DNA from: Dinoroseobacter sp.
GTDB taxonomy: Bacteria; Pseudomonadota; Alphaproteobacteria; Rhodobacterales; Rhodobacteraceae
DNA length: 64,000 nucleotides
Reading direction: 5' to 3'
Assembly: GCA_017643385.1 (NCBI GenBank)
Contig: JAEPNN010000002.1
Location: forward strand, 124,001 to 188,000
In this document: positions 32,977 through 42,611 of the stretch, piece by piece
How positions within the stretch are numbered: position 1 is the stretch's first letter
Layout: every line of letters begins with the position of its first letter
The notes under the pieces: model-generated
The model's database searches: none
Told to the model about the DNA's origin: nothing
What the model saw: only the letters and a program-made list of their open reading frames with translations
Translations under genes and position numbers: made by a program

Positions 32977-33638
32977 GCAAAGCCATCGCCATCCGGGTCA
33001 AGCCCCTCCGGATCTCGCTGGGGACCCCCTCGCTGCAAAAAGCGCTCCTGTGCCTCGTTGGCATTGCTGTAGCGGTTGCAATTTCGCCCATCGCGGGTCC
33101 CAAAGAGATTTATGCGATTGTAAAGTTGCTGACCGGGCTGATTGGCCGTGGACAACGCGTACTGTACGATATTTGGCGCAGACGAACCTTCGGGTCGATC
33201 CGGCACGGCTGTCGGTGCAACCACCTGAAATTGCTCGCGTTGCTGTTCAAGTCGCTGACGATCGCTTTCAATGGTTTCACGATTTGCCACAGCTTCAAAA
33301 TTCTGCTCGTCTGAGAGACCGGATTGACCTGCGGTTGCACCAAGCGCCGCACGCGTCTGCGCGGCAAGCGTTGCTGCATCTCCAGTTTGCGTAGGTGATC
33401 CCGGATCCGTTCCAAGAGCAGAAAGCGGCGCGCCCAAGACAGCCTCAGGGGACACCGCCCCATCGATCCCGGCCACGGCCTGACCCTCAAGCGCTGCGTT
33501 ACGGGCTTCGCGTTCGGCTAGATATCTGTTCGGGTTCCCAAACCCTACGCCGGTTGCTTCCGCTCCACTGTCGGGGATCGGAGTCATGTTGCAGGCGGCC
33601 AGTCCTACCGAAATAGCCATTAGGATCGAGACACGCAT
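32919..33638 (-). CDS. Lipoprotein with C-terminal excalibur-like domain
   Basis: Encodes 239 residues. MRVSILMAISVGLAAC is a lipoprotein signal with lipobox LAAC. A low-complexity, glutamine- and alanine-rich middle follows (about residues 110-160). The C terminus (RNCNRYSNANEAQERFLQRG, then GLDPDGDGFACGWDP) has the DxDxDG calcium-binding core and two cysteines of excalibur-type domains. It probably binds the cell surface or peptidoglycan, but the function is unknown. ATG 33638 follows GAGGGC. It precedes the amidase gene and overlaps it. Confidence 0.82.
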   Translation of the reverse strand: MRVSILMAISVGLAACNMTPIPDSGAEATGVGFGNPNRYLAEREARNAALEGQAVAGIDGAVSPEAVLGAPLSALGTDPGSPTQTGDAATLAAQTRAALGATAGQSGLSDEQNFEAVANRETIESDRQRLEQQREQFQVVAPTAVPDRPEGSSAPNIVQYALSTANQPGQQLYNRINLFGTRDGRNCNRYSNANEAQERFLQRGGPQRDPEGLDPDGDGFACGWDPRPFRLASQTQSGN

Positions 33639-33667
33639 GATGGATCTGCCCTCAGTTTGCGTCAGAC

Positions 33668-35155
33668 TTACCACCAGCGCTGGGGTTTTTCCATGAAGCC
33701 CGCAGCGGTTTCGAGCGCATAAGCGGTGTTCAGCAAATCGCCTTCTTCCCAAGGTTGACCGATGAGCTGAAGACCCAAGGGCAGACCTTGCCGGTCAACG
33801 CCCGTAGGCACCGAAATACCCGGTAAGCCGGCCAAGTTTACGGTGACCGTGAATACATCATTGAGATACATCTGCACCGGGTCCGCATCTGCCATTTCCC
33901 CGAGGCCAAAGGCAGCGCTAGGCGTGGCTGGCGTAAGGATCGCATCAACACCCGAAGCGAAAACGTCTTCGAAGTCTTTCTTGATCAGTGCACGCACCTT
34001 GCGGGCACGGTTGTAATAGGCGTCGTAGAAACCTGCAGACAAGACATAGGTTCCGATCATCACGCGACGCTGCACTTCAGGCCCAAACCCTTCGGCGCGG
34101 GTCTTTTCATACATCTCGTTGATGCCGTCGCCCTGGGAAAGCTTGGCACGGTGGCCAAAGCGCACCCCGTCGTAGCGGGCAAGGTTTGACGATGCTTCCG
34201 CCGGCGCGATCACGTAATACGCGGGCAACGCGTATTTGGTGTGGGGAAGCGAGATGTCGCGTAACTCTGCGCCTGCGTCTTTCAGCATCGCTGCACCATC
34301 CGCCCAGAGCGTTTCAATCTCGTCGGGCATACCGTCCATGCGGTACTCTTTCGGGATACCGATGACCTTACCCTTGATATCTCCGGTCAGCATTGCTTCG
34401 AAATCGGGGACGGGCAGATCGGCAGAGGTCGAATCCTTTGGATCATGACCCATCATAGCAGCGCCCATGATGGCTGCATCGCGCACAGATTTGACCATTG
34501 GCCCTGCCTGATCAAGCGAGCTGGCAAAGGCCACAACGCCCCAGCGCGAACACCGCCCGTAGGTTGGTTTCAAACCTACAATCCCGGTAAAGGCTGCGGG
34601 CTGACGAATGGAACCACCAGTGTCGGTACCCGTCGCACCAAGGCAAAGGTCAGCGGACACCGCAGAAGCGGACCCACCCGACGACCCGCCCGGGGTCAGC
34701 GCGGTATCATCATTGCCCCGACGCCACGGGTTCACAGCGTTGCCATAGGTGGAAGTTTCGTTGGACGAGCCCATGGCGAATTCATCCATATTCAGCTTGC
34801 CCAGCATCACGGCGCCCGCATCAAAGAGCTGCTGCGTGATCGTGGATTCGTATTCCGGCTTGAAGCCATCGAGAATGGCAGAGGCCGCCTGGCTGTTCAC
34901 GCCCTTGGTGCAGAAAAGATCCTTGATGCCCAGAGGAATGCCCGTCATCGGTGCTGCAGTTCCAGACGCAATCCGCGCATCTGCGGCTTTGGCCTGATCC
35001 AGCGCGACCTCAGGGGTCTTGTGCACGAATGCCCCCAGCGCGTCGGCCGCCTCAATGGCGTCGAGGCAGGATTGGGTGAGCTCAACAGCTGTGATCTCTT
35101 TCGCGGCCAGCTTGTCGCGCGCGTCAGCGATTGTCAGTTTGGTCAGCTCGCTCAT
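33668..35155 (-). CDS. gatA: Asp-tRNA(Asn)/Glu-tRNA(Gln) amidotransferase subunit A
   Basis: Encodes 495 residues. The amidase signature is complete: the catalytic lysine region [13 protein letters not shown], and [20 protein letters not shown] with the Ser-cisSer-Lys nucleophile set, followed by [16 protein letters not shown]. GatA frees ammonia from glutamine to amidate misacylated tRNA with GatB, which is not in this window. Its ATG overlaps the gatC stop by one base (TAATG). Confidence 0.97.
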   Translation of the reverse strand: MSELTKLTIADARDKLAAKEITAVELTQSCLDAIEAADALGAFVHKTPEVALDQAKAADARIASGTAAPMTGIPLGIKDLFCTKGVNSQAASAILDGFKPEYESTITQQLFDAGAVMLGKLNMDEFAMGSSNETSTYGNAVNPWRRGNDDTALTPGGSSGGSASAVSADLCLGATGTDTGGSIRQPAAFTGIVGLKPTYGRCSRWGVVAFASSLDQAGPMVKSVRDAAIMGAAMMGHDPKDSTSADLPVPDFEAMLTGDIKGKVIGIPKEYRMDGMPDEIETLWADGAAMLKDAGAELRDISLPHTKYALPAYYVIAPAEASSNLARYDGVRFGHRAKLSQGDGINEMYEKTRAEGFGPEVQRRVMIGTYVLSAGFYDAYYNRARKVRALIKKDFEDVFASGVDAILTPATPSAAFGLGEMADADPVQMYLNDVFTVTVNLAGLPGISVPTGVDRQGLPLGLQLIGQPWEEGDLLNTAYALETAAGFMEKPQRWW

Positions 35156-35442
35156 TATTCCACCACCTTCGGCACGGCAAAAAAGCCTTCGCGCGCATCT
35201 GGCGCATTGGCAAGAACAGCAGGCTGCTGGTCGCCATCAGTGACCACGTCCTCGCGACGTTTCAGACGCATCGGCGTGACTGACGTCATAGGCTCAACGC
35301 CGTCGACATCGACCTCGTTGAGCTGCTCCATGAAGTCGAGGATGCCGGACAGGTCCTCGGCCAGCTTGGGCAGGTTTTCATCTGGAACGGCGATACGGGC
35401 CAGTTTGGCAACGCGGCGCGCGGTTTCGGTGTCGATGGACAT
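35155..35442 (-). CDS. gatC: Asp/Glu-tRNA amidotransferase subunit C
   Basis: Encodes 95 residues. It has the usual opening [19 protein letters not shown], the core [20 protein letters not shown] and the tail [12 protein letters not shown]. GatC stabilises the GatA/GatB complex. ATG 35442 is the family start, while the open frame extends 20 codons further. Tightly joined to gatA. Confidence 0.95.
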   Translation of the reverse strand: MSIDTETARRVAKLARIAVPDENLPKLAEDLSGILDFMEQLNEVDVDGVEPMTSVTPMRLKRREDVVTDGDQQPAVLANAPDAREGFFAVPKVVE

Positions 35443-35476
35443 GGGGCAGTTTCCCGTGAATTGGATCGCGCGACAT

Positions 35477-36133
35477 TTAGCTTTGGCGGGCGCCTGCTGC
35501 AAGCATGTGACGGCGGTAAACCTCGATCATCCAGCCCAACATCACACCATTGAGGATATGCCACCACAGATGCGTGCCCATTGGCCAGTTTTCGCAGTAG
35601 ATTTCGTCCACCGAACGGAACAGGAGCGAGGTGACAAGAATAAGTGCTCCGATAATCAATCCGCGACCGGTTTCGGGATATCTACGCAGCAGCGCGATGC
35701 CATATGCGCCGATCATGATCGGCAAAGGCCAGTACTGGCCCGAGATCGCAAAAAACGGGTGCTGCCCTAGCGTGGCCCCGATCAGCGCTGCGTACGGAAA
35801 GTAAAGCAGGGTCGCGATGATCGCCCAGGTGAGAGAGAGGTTCCAGAACCTGTAATTCGCAACGAAGATGTAGAGGAGGACAAACAGCAGGATTGGCAGA
35901 ACATCAAGAATGACGGCCCAGACCGTGGCGTGGGTGTGAAACAGATAGCTGCCAATGCCGATTGCAAAGAGGATCACGCACAGCGCACGCCCAAATGGAT
36001 CAGACACCCTCCGCCACATGATGATGGCTGCGACAAGGAACGCCGCATTGGTCACGGCATTTAGAGGTTCGGCCCAATAGGTAAAGTCGGTACGCTCGCA
36101 ATACCCATCAATCTGTTCGAACAAGCCTTCCAT
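35477..36133 (-). CDS. Ceramidase-superfamily membrane protein
   Basis: Encodes 218 residues with seven predicted spans. It has the CREST/alkaline ceramidase pattern: [40 protein letters not shown], and [20 protein letters not shown], in which histidines and aspartate form the putative zinc site. It may hydrolyse ceramide-like or other amide lipids; specificity is unknown. ATG 36133 is preferred over ATG 36145 because GGAGG lies between the two. It is co-directional with gatC, 34 bases upstream, and divergent from the UPF0173 gene. Confidence 0.85.
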   Translation of the reverse strand: MEGLFEQIDGYCERTDFTYWAEPLNAVTNAAFLVAAIIMWRRVSDPFGRALCVILFAIGIGSYLFHTHATVWAVILDVLPILLFVLLYIFVANYRFWNLSLTWAIIATLLYFPYAALIGATLGQHPFFAISGQYWPLPIMIGAYGIALLRRYPETGRGLIIGALILVTSLLFRSVDEIYCENWPMGTHLWWHILNGVMLGWMIEVYRRHMLAAGARQS

Positions 36134-36187
36134 TTTGGCCTCCATAGTTTCAGGCTAAGAAATAACACTGGTGTATGGGAGGAACAG

Positions 36188-36880
36188 ATGAAACTGACCT
36201 GGCTTGGACATTCGGGGTTCAGGATGGAAATCGGCGATCAGGTGCTCTTGATCGACCCATGGCTCACCGGCAATCCCGTTTTTCCGGAGGGCGCCCGCGA
36301 TGCAGCAATCAAGGGCGCGACAGCCATCGTCCTAAGCCATGGTCATGGCGATCATGCGGGCGATGCCTTGGGGCTGTCAAAGGATCTGGATGTGCCAATC
36401 ATTGGCATCTACGACCTGATGTCTTACTGGGAAGATACCGAAGGAGCGAATGTAATAGGGTTCAACAAGGGCGGGACCGTTACCTTAGGATCGGTCTCCC
36501 TCACAATGGTGGCTGCCGTGCATTCCTCGTCAATGCGCGTGGATGGCAAGCTGACCTATGCTGGTGCAGAAGCTGGCTACATGATCGAAGCGGGTGGTCG
36601 GACTGTCTACTTCTCGGGTGATACGGATGTCACCGCGGATATGGGCGTCTGGAACGACCTGCACAGTCCTGAAATGGGCATTTTATGCGCCGGCGGGCAC
36701 TTCACGATGGATATGAAGCGCGCCTCTTACGCAGCAAAGACCTTCTTTAATTTCAAAACTGTGGTGCCGTGCCATTACAAGACTTTCCCGCTGCTGGAAC
36801 AATCCGCTGACGCCATGAAAGCCGCTTTGCCGGGGGTAGACGTGGTTGAAATGGATGTGATGGTCCCCAGAGAGTTCTAA
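36188..36880 (+). CDS. UPF0173-type metallo-beta-lactamase-fold hydrolase
   Basis: Encodes 230 residues. Metal-site motifs are LTWLGHSGFRMEIGD, VLSHGHGDHAGDALGL, AVHSSSM, VYFSGDTDVTADM and VPCHYKTFP, in the order of the UPF0173 branch of MBL hydrolases. Substrate unknown. GGAGG precedes the ATG. Its stop overlaps the tadA stop, tail to tail, by four bases. Confidence 0.93.
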   Translation: MKLTWLGHSGFRMEIGDQVLLIDPWLTGNPVFPEGARDAAIKGATAIVLSHGHGDHAGDALGLSKDLDVPIIGIYDLMSYWEDTEGANVIGFNKGGTVTLGSVSLTMVAAVHSSSMRVDGKLTYAGAEAGYMIEAGGRTVYFSGDTDVTADMGVWNDLHSPEMGILCAGGHFTMDMKRASYAAKTFFNFKTVVPCHYKTFPLLEQSADAMKAALPGVDVVEMDVMVPREF

Positions 36881-37329
36881 CTGCGGCGGTTCGCAAAAAA
36901 ATCCTTGAGCAGCGCCTCAGATTCGCTGGCGGCAATTCCGTCGATAACTTCTGGCACGTGATGTGCTTGGGCATGACTGAAGACTTTGGCGCCGTGAAGG
37001 ACACCGCCTGATTTCGGATCGCTCGCGCCGAAGACAACGCGCGCAATCCGTGCGGCGGCTATAGCTGCTGCACACATCGCACAGGGCTCCAGCGTCACAT
37101 AAAGCACAGCGCCGGGAAGACGCTCGGAACCGGTGGCGTTACACGCGGCACGGATGACAAGAATTTCGGCATGGGCTGTAGGATCATTTGCTGCCCGCGT
37201 CCGATTGCCATCCGCAAAGATCTGCCCATCCCCGGTGATCAGAACCGCGCCCACGGGCACTTCGCCGCGTTGAGCAGCTGAACGCGCCTCGATCAGAGCC
37301 TGTTGCATATGTGAAGCAAATATCGACAT
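36877..37329 (-). CDS. tadA: tRNA adenosine(34) deaminase
   Basis: Encodes 150 residues. Zinc and catalytic motifs are TAHAEILVIRAAC (HAE) and EPCAMCAAAI (PCxxC). TadA converts A34 to inosine in tRNA-Arg(ACG). ATG 37329 is chosen because MSIFASHMQQALIEARSA is the family start; the longer open frame is a shadow of the divergent rluB gene. The two genes diverge across 67 bases. Confidence 0.94.
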   Translation of the reverse strand: MSIFASHMQQALIEARSAAQRGEVPVGAVLITGDGQIFADGNRTRAANDPTAHAEILVIRAACNATGSERLPGAVLYVTLEPCAMCAAAIAAARIARVVFGASDPKSGGVLHGAKVFSHAQAHHVPEVIDGIAASESEALLKDFFANRRS

Positions 37330-37396
37330 GGGGTTCTTCCTAGCGACGTTTCGCGGTAGGGCGAAGATCAGAGTTGGAAATTTTCGGAATAACGTA

Positions 37397-38218
37397 ATGA
37401 ACGAGACGGCGGGAGAACGCATCGCAAAGCGTCTGGCGCGGGCGGGGCTGGCCTCGCGGCGCGGGGCGGAGGCAATGATCCTGGAAGGGCGCGTCTCGGT
37501 CAACGGGAAGATCATCGACAGCCCTGCTTTGAATGTCATTGAGACAGACAAAATTGAAGTTGATGGTGCGCCGCTGGCGCCGCCAGATCCGCCCCGGTTG
37601 TGGCGTTACAACAAACCAACCGGTTTGGTGACCAGTGCAAAGGACGAAAAAGGACGCGAGACCGTTTTCGATGCGTTGCCCAAGGACATGCCGCGCGTGA
37701 TGTCAGTTGGGCGGTTGGATCTCAATTCCGAAGGCCTGCTGCTTTTGACAAATGACGGTGAGATAAAGCGCAAGCTGGAGCTTCCATCGACCGGGTGGCT
37801 TCGACGTTACCGCGTACGGGTCAACGGCGTTCCGACAGAACCAATGCTGGCGCCATTGCGAAAAGGGATCAGCATCGAAGGCGAGCGTTTCCAACCGATG
37901 GAGATCACTCTGGACCGGCAGCAGGGTGCGAATGCCTGGCTGACGATTGGAATTCGCGAAGGCAGGAACCGCGAGATCCGACGTGCCTTGGGTGAGATTG
38001 GCTTGACCGTGAACCGGTTGATCCGCCTCAGCTATGGCCCATTCCGGCTCGATACCCTCAAGCCCGGCGAAGTAGAGGAAGTGCGCGCCCGCGTTATGCG
38101 TGAACAATTGGGTCTGGAAGCGCCAAAGCCAAAAGAAGACGCCAAAAAACGCAAACCAGCGCCGCGTCATGGACGAAGCAGGCCTCCGTTGAAAGGGGGA
38201 AAAAACCTGCGGAAATAA
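37397..38218 (+). CDS. RluB/RsuA-type pseudouridine synthase
   Basis: Encodes 273 residues. An S4 RNA-binding domain (RIAKRLARAGLASRRGAEAM) is followed by the catalytic domain with SVGRLDLNSEGLLLLTNDGE, in which the aspartate is catalytic. The C terminus is a basic tail rich in K, R and P. Family members isomerise uridine in 23S or 16S rRNA; the RluB type is most likely. ATG 37397 gives the family start; the frame extends upstream over the tadA promoter. Confidence 0.92.
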   Translation: MNETAGERIAKRLARAGLASRRGAEAMILEGRVSVNGKIIDSPALNVIETDKIEVDGAPLAPPDPPRLWRYNKPTGLVTSAKDEKGRETVFDALPKDMPRVMSVGRLDLNSEGLLLLTNDGEIKRKLELPSTGWLRRYRVRVNGVPTEPMLAPLRKGISIEGERFQPMEITLDRQQGANAWLTIGIREGRNREIRRALGEIGLTVNRLIRLSYGPFRLDTLKPGEVEEVRARVMREQLGLEAPKPKEDAKKRKPAPRHGRSRPPLKGGKNLRK

Positions 38219-38294
38219 CCCGCGTTGCGCGGTAGCGAGAATGAAAGACTTCGCCTATATTTGACCCGAACACAGAAAAGCAGGCGGGGAATTG

Positions 38295-38381
38295 ATGTCA
38301 AACAAAGGTCTCAGCTACGTGGCCTATGCGCTACTATTTGCGCTGATCCTTTACGTCGGATTCGGGTGGGGGGTCGCATGA
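38295..38381 (+). CDS. 28-residue membrane micro-protein
   Basis: Starts with MSNKGLSYVAYALLFALILY and ends GFGWGVA, a single membrane span with a short basic N terminus. GGGGAA lies upstream. Its TGA overlaps the start codon of the XpaC gene as ATGA, so it looks like the first gene of the six-gene stress-like operon. The overlap, ribosome site and hydrophobic pattern support it despite the size. Role unknown; it may be a small subunit of the membrane complex encoded downstream. Confidence 0.7.
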   Translation: MSNKGLSYVAYALLFALILYVGFGWGVA

Positions 38382-39286
38382 GCCAGCGCTTTGGGGGCAA
38401 GTACAGCCCTCCTCCTCAGAATAACATCACGTCGGACCAAGACGTGCCCAGAGCCGATGCGCCACAGCTTAGGGCTGATGTAAAGGCCTCTAAGGTCGGT
38501 GCGCGGGCGAACTTTATGTTCATTGCACCACTTCCGATTGCGGTCTTCGCCTTTGGAAAGGCGCCTATCGCAATGGCCATCGCGCTGGCAGGCTTTGGCC
38601 TTTTGATGATAGCCGCTTGGTTGCTCAGGGAAGGCCTGAAAGCCGAAGAGGCATACGAGTCCCGAAAAGTTGCCCGCAGGCCAGCAATACCTCGAAAAAT
38701 CATGGCGTCGGTCGCAACCGGTTTGGGTTTGGGGCTGGCTGGGTTCGCCTCGGATCAAGGCTTGGTGGCTCCAGTTATTTACGCAGCACTGGGCGCCGTT
38801 CTGCATTTCGTGTCGTTTGGCCCTGATCCACTCAAAGACAAAGGCATGGAGGGTATAAACACCTTTCAGACCAACCGCGTCGCTGAGGCGGTCGACAAGG
38901 CCGAGGCACATCTTCAGGCGATGACAGATGCAATCTTGCGAGCAAAGGATCGCGAAGTAGAACGTAAGGTCGAGCAGTTCCAACAAGATGCTCGAACAAT
39001 GTTCCGCAAAGTCGAAGAAGATCCGCGTGATCTTACAGCCGCGCGGAAATACCTGTCGGTCTATTTGATGGGCGCGCGCGACGCGACCGTGAAGTTTGCC
39101 GACTATTATGGTCGCTCTCGTGATCCACAGGCGCGCAAAGATTACCTCGCGTTATTGAACGATCTTTCTGGACAATTCCGCAGCAAAACGGATGTCATGC
39201 TCCTGGACGATCGAAGCGACCTGGATGTTGAAATTGAAGTCTTACGCGATCGCTTGGCCCGAGAGGGCGTCACGAGCGGATCGTAA
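38378..39286 (+). CDS. XpaC-like protein (5-bromo-4-chloroindolyl phosphate hydrolysis family)
   Basis: Encodes 302 residues. After a hydrophilic 45-residue start there are two hydrophobic hairpins (NFMFIAPLPIAVFAFGKAPI and IMASVATGLGLGLAGFASDQ). A long cytoplasmic helical domain follows, with regular charged heptads (RVAEAVDKAEAHLQAMTDAI, EVERKVEQFQQDARTMFRKV). This fits the XpaC family found beside TelA. Despite the family name, an enzymatic activity is not established. It overlaps the 28-residue gene and precedes telA by 36 bases. Confidence 0.82.
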   Translation: MSQRFGGKYSPPPQNNITSDQDVPRADAPQLRADVKASKVGARANFMFIAPLPIAVFAFGKAPIAMAIALAGFGLLMIAAWLLREGLKAEEAYESRKVARRPAIPRKIMASVATGLGLGLAGFASDQGLVAPVIYAALGAVLHFVSFGPDPLKDKGMEGINTFQTNRVAEAVDKAEAHLQAMTDAILRAKDREVERKVEQFQQDARTMFRKVEEDPRDLTAARKYLSVYLMGARDATVKFADYYGRSRDPQARKDYLALLNDLSGQFRSKTDVMLLDDRSDLDVEIEVLRDRLAREGVTSGS

Positions 39287-39322
39287 ACCAGAAACAACTG
39301 TTACCCTTCAGGAGGGATTTTG

Positions 39323-40516
39323 ATGTCAGAGAATGTGCGTACAAAGGCAACAGAGGCGCTCGCAGAAGTCGAACAGGTCACGCAGGCGCTCTTGCCCGAA
39401 CCAACGACCGCATTGGTCCCGCTTGCCGATGCCGACGCCCCTGTCGCGGCCGAGATCGAAAAGGCCATGGGCGAGATCGACATGACGGATACGAATTCCA
39501 TCGTGCGATTTGGATCAGGCGCACAAGCCGAGCTGCAGGAAATCAGTCAGGCGATGCTCGCGGATGTTAAGAACAAAGATGTCGGCCCCGCCGGTGACAG
39601 CCTGCGCGATATCGTCAGCACCATTCGGGGTTTTAACCTGGATGAGTTGGGCGTTGGACGGAAACAAAGCTGGTGGGACCGGCTGTTGGGTCGCGCAAAG
39701 CCTATGGCAATGTTTGTGGCAAAGTTCGAAACCGTGCAGGGCCAGATCGATAAGATCACCGAAGATTTGCTCGAGCATGAACATGTGCTGCTTAAGGACA
39801 TCAAGTCGCTCGACAAGCTTTATGAAAAAACGCTGGAATTCTACGACCAACTTGCGGTGTACATCGCAGCTGGCGAAGAAAAACTGCGTGTCCTCGACGA
39901 AACCGAAATCCCGGCAAAAGCTGCGGAAGTGGACGCCGCGCCTGAAAATGAACAGGTCATGAAAGCACAAGAACTGCGAGATCTGCGCGCGGCGCGCGAC
40001 GATCTGGAGCGGCGTGTGCATGATCTAAAATTGACCCGACAGGTTACCATGCAATCGCTCCCCTCAATCCGTCTGGTTCAGGAAAACGACAAATCGCTCG
40101 TGACCAAGATCAACTCGACGCTCGTGAACACCGTACCGCTTTGGGAAACCCAATTGGCGCAGGCGGTCACAATCCAGCGCTCGGGCGAAGCCGCCAAAGC
40201 CGTACGCGAAGCGAACGATCTTACCAATGAACTGCTGCAAGCCAATGCGGAGAATCTACGCTCAGCCAACAAGGTCATTCGCGAAGAGATGGAACGCGGC
40301 GTGTTTGACATCGAAGCTGTGAAAGCTGCAAACGCCAACCTAATCGCGACGATCAACGAATCGCTACAGATTGCGGACGATGGCAAGGCGAAGCGTGCTG
40401 CAGCCGAAGAAGAGCTGCAGAAAATGGAAACCGAGCTGCGCGACACGCTGGCATCTGCCAAAGCGCGTCAGGACGGCGTTGGTGATACCGCGGCAACGTC
40501 GGTTCCGGACGCCTAA
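39323..40516 (+). CDS. TelA family toxic anion resistance protein
   Basis: Encodes 397 residues, mostly helical and charged. It has the TelA pattern: DSLRDIVSTIRGFNLDELG, a middle KQSWWDRLLGRAKPMAMFVA, then LEHEHVLLKDIKSLDKLYEK and a LKLTRQVTMQSLPSIRLVQE core. It lacks membrane spans. TelA proteins are linked with resistance to tellurite, colicins and membrane stress, but the mechanism is unresolved. AGGAGGG precedes ATG 39323. It sits in the XpaC-TelA-SPFH operon. Confidence 0.9.
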   Translation: MSENVRTKATEALAEVEQVTQALLPEPTTALVPLADADAPVAAEIEKAMGEIDMTDTNSIVRFGSGAQAELQEISQAMLADVKNKDVGPAGDSLRDIVSTIRGFNLDELGVGRKQSWWDRLLGRAKPMAMFVAKFETVQGQIDKITEDLLEHEHVLLKDIKSLDKLYEKTLEFYDQLAVYIAAGEEKLRVLDETEIPAKAAEVDAAPENEQVMKAQELRDLRAARDDLERRVHDLKLTRQVTMQSLPSIRLVQENDKSLVTKINSTLVNTVPLWETQLAQAVTIQRSGEAAKAVREANDLTNELLQANAENLRSANKVIREEMERGVFDIEAVKAANANLIATINESLQIADDGKAKRAAAEEELQKMETELRDTLASAKARQDGVGDTAATSVPDA

Positions 40517-40533
40517 GGACGCAGGAGCAGGTA

Positions 40534-41472
40534 TTGAAACGCGTTCTCACAGCGGCAGTTCTGGTGCTTGGCGTGGCAGGGTGTGACGGGGCGGGTTTTT
40601 CGTCCTTTTCCCGCGGCACGTCCATCAGCCCAGCTTCGCGCGCAGCACCAACCGCACCTTCGGCAACGTCGGTCGCGTTGGCGCGATATTATGAGAGCAC
40701 CCAATCTCGAATGCTGGCCCAAGGTCTCTTGCGTCAGGACAGGGGTGGCGCGGACGCACAATTCAGCGCTGGAGATCTCGCGGAGAACTTCGAACGGATC
40801 GCTTTGTTCAACGAGTATACCGTCCGGCAAGGCCGCTTCGTCGCGCAACAAACCCCCTCACGCCTGCGGCGTTGGTCGAACCCGGTGGTTATTCAAACGG
40901 TGTTCGGTCCTTCAGTAACCGAAGAACAGTCACAAAAAGATGTGGCCTCAGTGGCGCGCTATGCACAGCGTCTGTCACGCGTTTCGGGTCATCCGATCCG
41001 AGTGACAGGCGGTGAGAACGCTAATTTTCATGTTCTTTTTCTGAACTCTGATGAATTGTCCTCAGCCGGTCCTTTGCTGCAGCAGCTATTGCCTGCAATC
41101 AACGGGGCCAGCATTACGGGCATTACCCAAATGCCGCGATCAACCTTCTGCGCGGTCTATGCGTTTTCCGATCGCACAAACCCGAACTCCCATGTTGCAG
41201 CTATCGCTGTGATCAAGGCCGAGCACCCTGACCTTTTGCGCCTTTCCTGCATCCATGAGGAGATCGCACAAGGCTTAGGCTTGGCCAATGACAGCCCCGC
41301 TGCTCGACCTTCGATTTTCAACGATGATGACGAGTTTGCACTTTTGACGCAGCATGACGAGCTTCTCTTGTCGATGTTGTACGACCCCCGCCTGCGCCCC
41401 GGCATGACGCCAGAGCAGGCCCGCCCAACTGTTTCGCGTATTGCACGCGAAAAGCTATCGGGCGCGAGCTAA
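40534..41472 (+). CDS. DUF2927 lipoprotein
   Basis: Encodes 312 residues. MKRVLTAAVLVLGVAGC is a lipoprotein signal (lipobox VAGC). The mature domain ends in the conserved DUF2927 element CIHEEIAQGLGLANDSPAAR, then PSIFNDDDEFALLTQHDE and LRPGMTPEQAR, with an HEE motif that resembles a metalloprotease site. The start is TTG 40534, preceded by AGGAG at good distance and 17 bases after telA. Periplasmic or outer-membrane location is likely. Function unknown. Confidence 0.85.
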   Translation: MKRVLTAAVLVLGVAGCDGAGFSSFSRGTSISPASRAAPTAPSATSVALARYYESTQSRMLAQGLLRQDRGGADAQFSAGDLAENFERIALFNEYTVRQGRFVAQQTPSRLRRWSNPVVIQTVFGPSVTEEQSQKDVASVARYAQRLSRVSGHPIRVTGGENANFHVLFLNSDELSSAGPLLQQLLPAINGASITGITQMPRSTFCAVYAFSDRTNPNSHVAAIAVIKAEHPDLLRLSCIHEEIAQGLGLANDSPAARPSIFNDDDEFALLTQHDELLLSMLYDPRLRPGMTPEQARPTVSRIAREKLSGAS

Positions 41473-41483
41473 GGAGACCCCCA

Positions 41484-42605
41484 ATGCCTTTTTTCGATTT
41501 TCTGTCTGGTCAGTTTATCGACGTCATCCACTGGACAGATGACACCCGTGACACGATGGTCTGGCGGTTCGAGCGTCATGGTCACGAGATCAAGTACGGC
41601 GCCAAGCTGACAGTGCGCGAAGGTCAATCAGCGGTGTTTGTGCATGAAGGCCAGTTGGCGGATGTGTTCACGCCGGGTCTCTACATGCTCGAGACCAACA
41701 ACATGCCTATCATGACCTCGCTCCAGCATTGGGATCACGGTTTCAAATCGCCGTTCAAATCCGAAATCTATTTCGTCAACACAACGCGTTTTAATGATCT
41801 GAAATGGGGCACCAAGAACCCGATCATGATGCGCGATCCAGAATTCGGCCCAGTACGCATCAGGGCATTTGGCACCTACTCTGTCCGCGTCACCGATGCA
41901 GCGAAGTTCCTGACCGAGATCGTAGGCACCGATGGTGAGTTTACGATGGACGAGATCAGCTATCAGATCCGCAACATTATCGTGCAGGAATTTAGCCGGG
42001 TGATCGCAGGTTCTGGTATCCCGGTACTCGACATGGCTGCAAACACAGCGGATTTCGGAAAGATCGTTGCAGAAGCTATCTCTAGCACAATTGCAAATTA
42101 CGGCCTGAATTTGCCCGAGCTTTACATTGAAAACATCAGTCTTCCACCCGCTGTAGAGAAAGCTCTGGACGAACGTACGTCACGCGGTGTTGCCGGAAAT
42201 CTAGATGATCATATGAAATGGAAAGCTGCCGAAGCGCTCGCCACAAGTGGTGCGGGCGATGCCATGGGTATGGGTATGGGGGCTGGTCTTGGCATGCAGA
42301 TGGGGGGTGCACTGGCGGCACAAAACAACCCTTGGGGCCAGGTTCAAGCGCCCGCACCAGCGGCACCTGCTGCTGCAGCCCCACCACCGCCTCCACCGGT
42401 CGAGCATGTCTGGCACATAGCCGTTGATGGTGAGACCTCAGGGCCGTTTTCCAAAGCCAAGCTGGGACGCATGGTGACCGAAGGCAGTCTGACACGCGAA
42501 ACGTTTGTATGGACTGCAGGACAGGATGGTTGGCAAAAGGCCGAAGACGTGGCGGAGTTGGCGCAGCTCTTTACCGTGTTGCCCCCCCCGCCCCCCGGCG
42601 CGTAG
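41484..42605 (+). CDS. SPFH (virion-core-like) protein with C-terminal GYF_2 domain
   Basis: Encodes 373 residues. It resembles YdjI-type SPFH proteins: a starting strand MPFFDFLSGQFIDVIHW, an SPFH domain at about residues 40-240 (AKLTVREGQSAVFVHEGQLA, SEIYFVNTTRFNDLKWGTKN, GPVRIRAFGTYSVRVTDAAK), then a glycine/methionine-rich and proline-rich linker and a GYF_2/DUF4339 domain (HVWHIAVDGETSGPFSKAKL, TFVWTAGQDGW). Such proteins assemble scaffolds at membranes. GGAGA precedes ATG, 11 bases after the DUF2927 stop. Likely partner of the zinc-ribbon protein encoded next. Confidence 0.9.
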   Translation: MPFFDFLSGQFIDVIHWTDDTRDTMVWRFERHGHEIKYGAKLTVREGQSAVFVHEGQLADVFTPGLYMLETNNMPIMTSLQHWDHGFKSPFKSEIYFVNTTRFNDLKWGTKNPIMMRDPEFGPVRIRAFGTYSVRVTDAAKFLTEIVGTDGEFTMDEISYQIRNIIVQEFSRVIAGSGIPVLDMAANTADFGKIVAEAISSTIANYGLNLPELYIENISLPPAVEKALDERTSRGVAGNLDDHMKWKAAEALATSGAGDAMGMGMGAGLGMQMGGALAAQNNPWGQVQAPAPAAPAAAAPPPPPPVEHVWHIAVDGETSGPFSKAKLGRMVTEGSLTRETFVWTAGQDGWQKAEDVAELAQLFTVLPPPPPGA

Positions 42606-42611
42606 GGCACC

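Noticed and set aside
34445-35770. 441-codon plus-strand frame opposite gatA and gatC
   Set aside because: It crosses two well-defined genes on the other strand and shows no domain.
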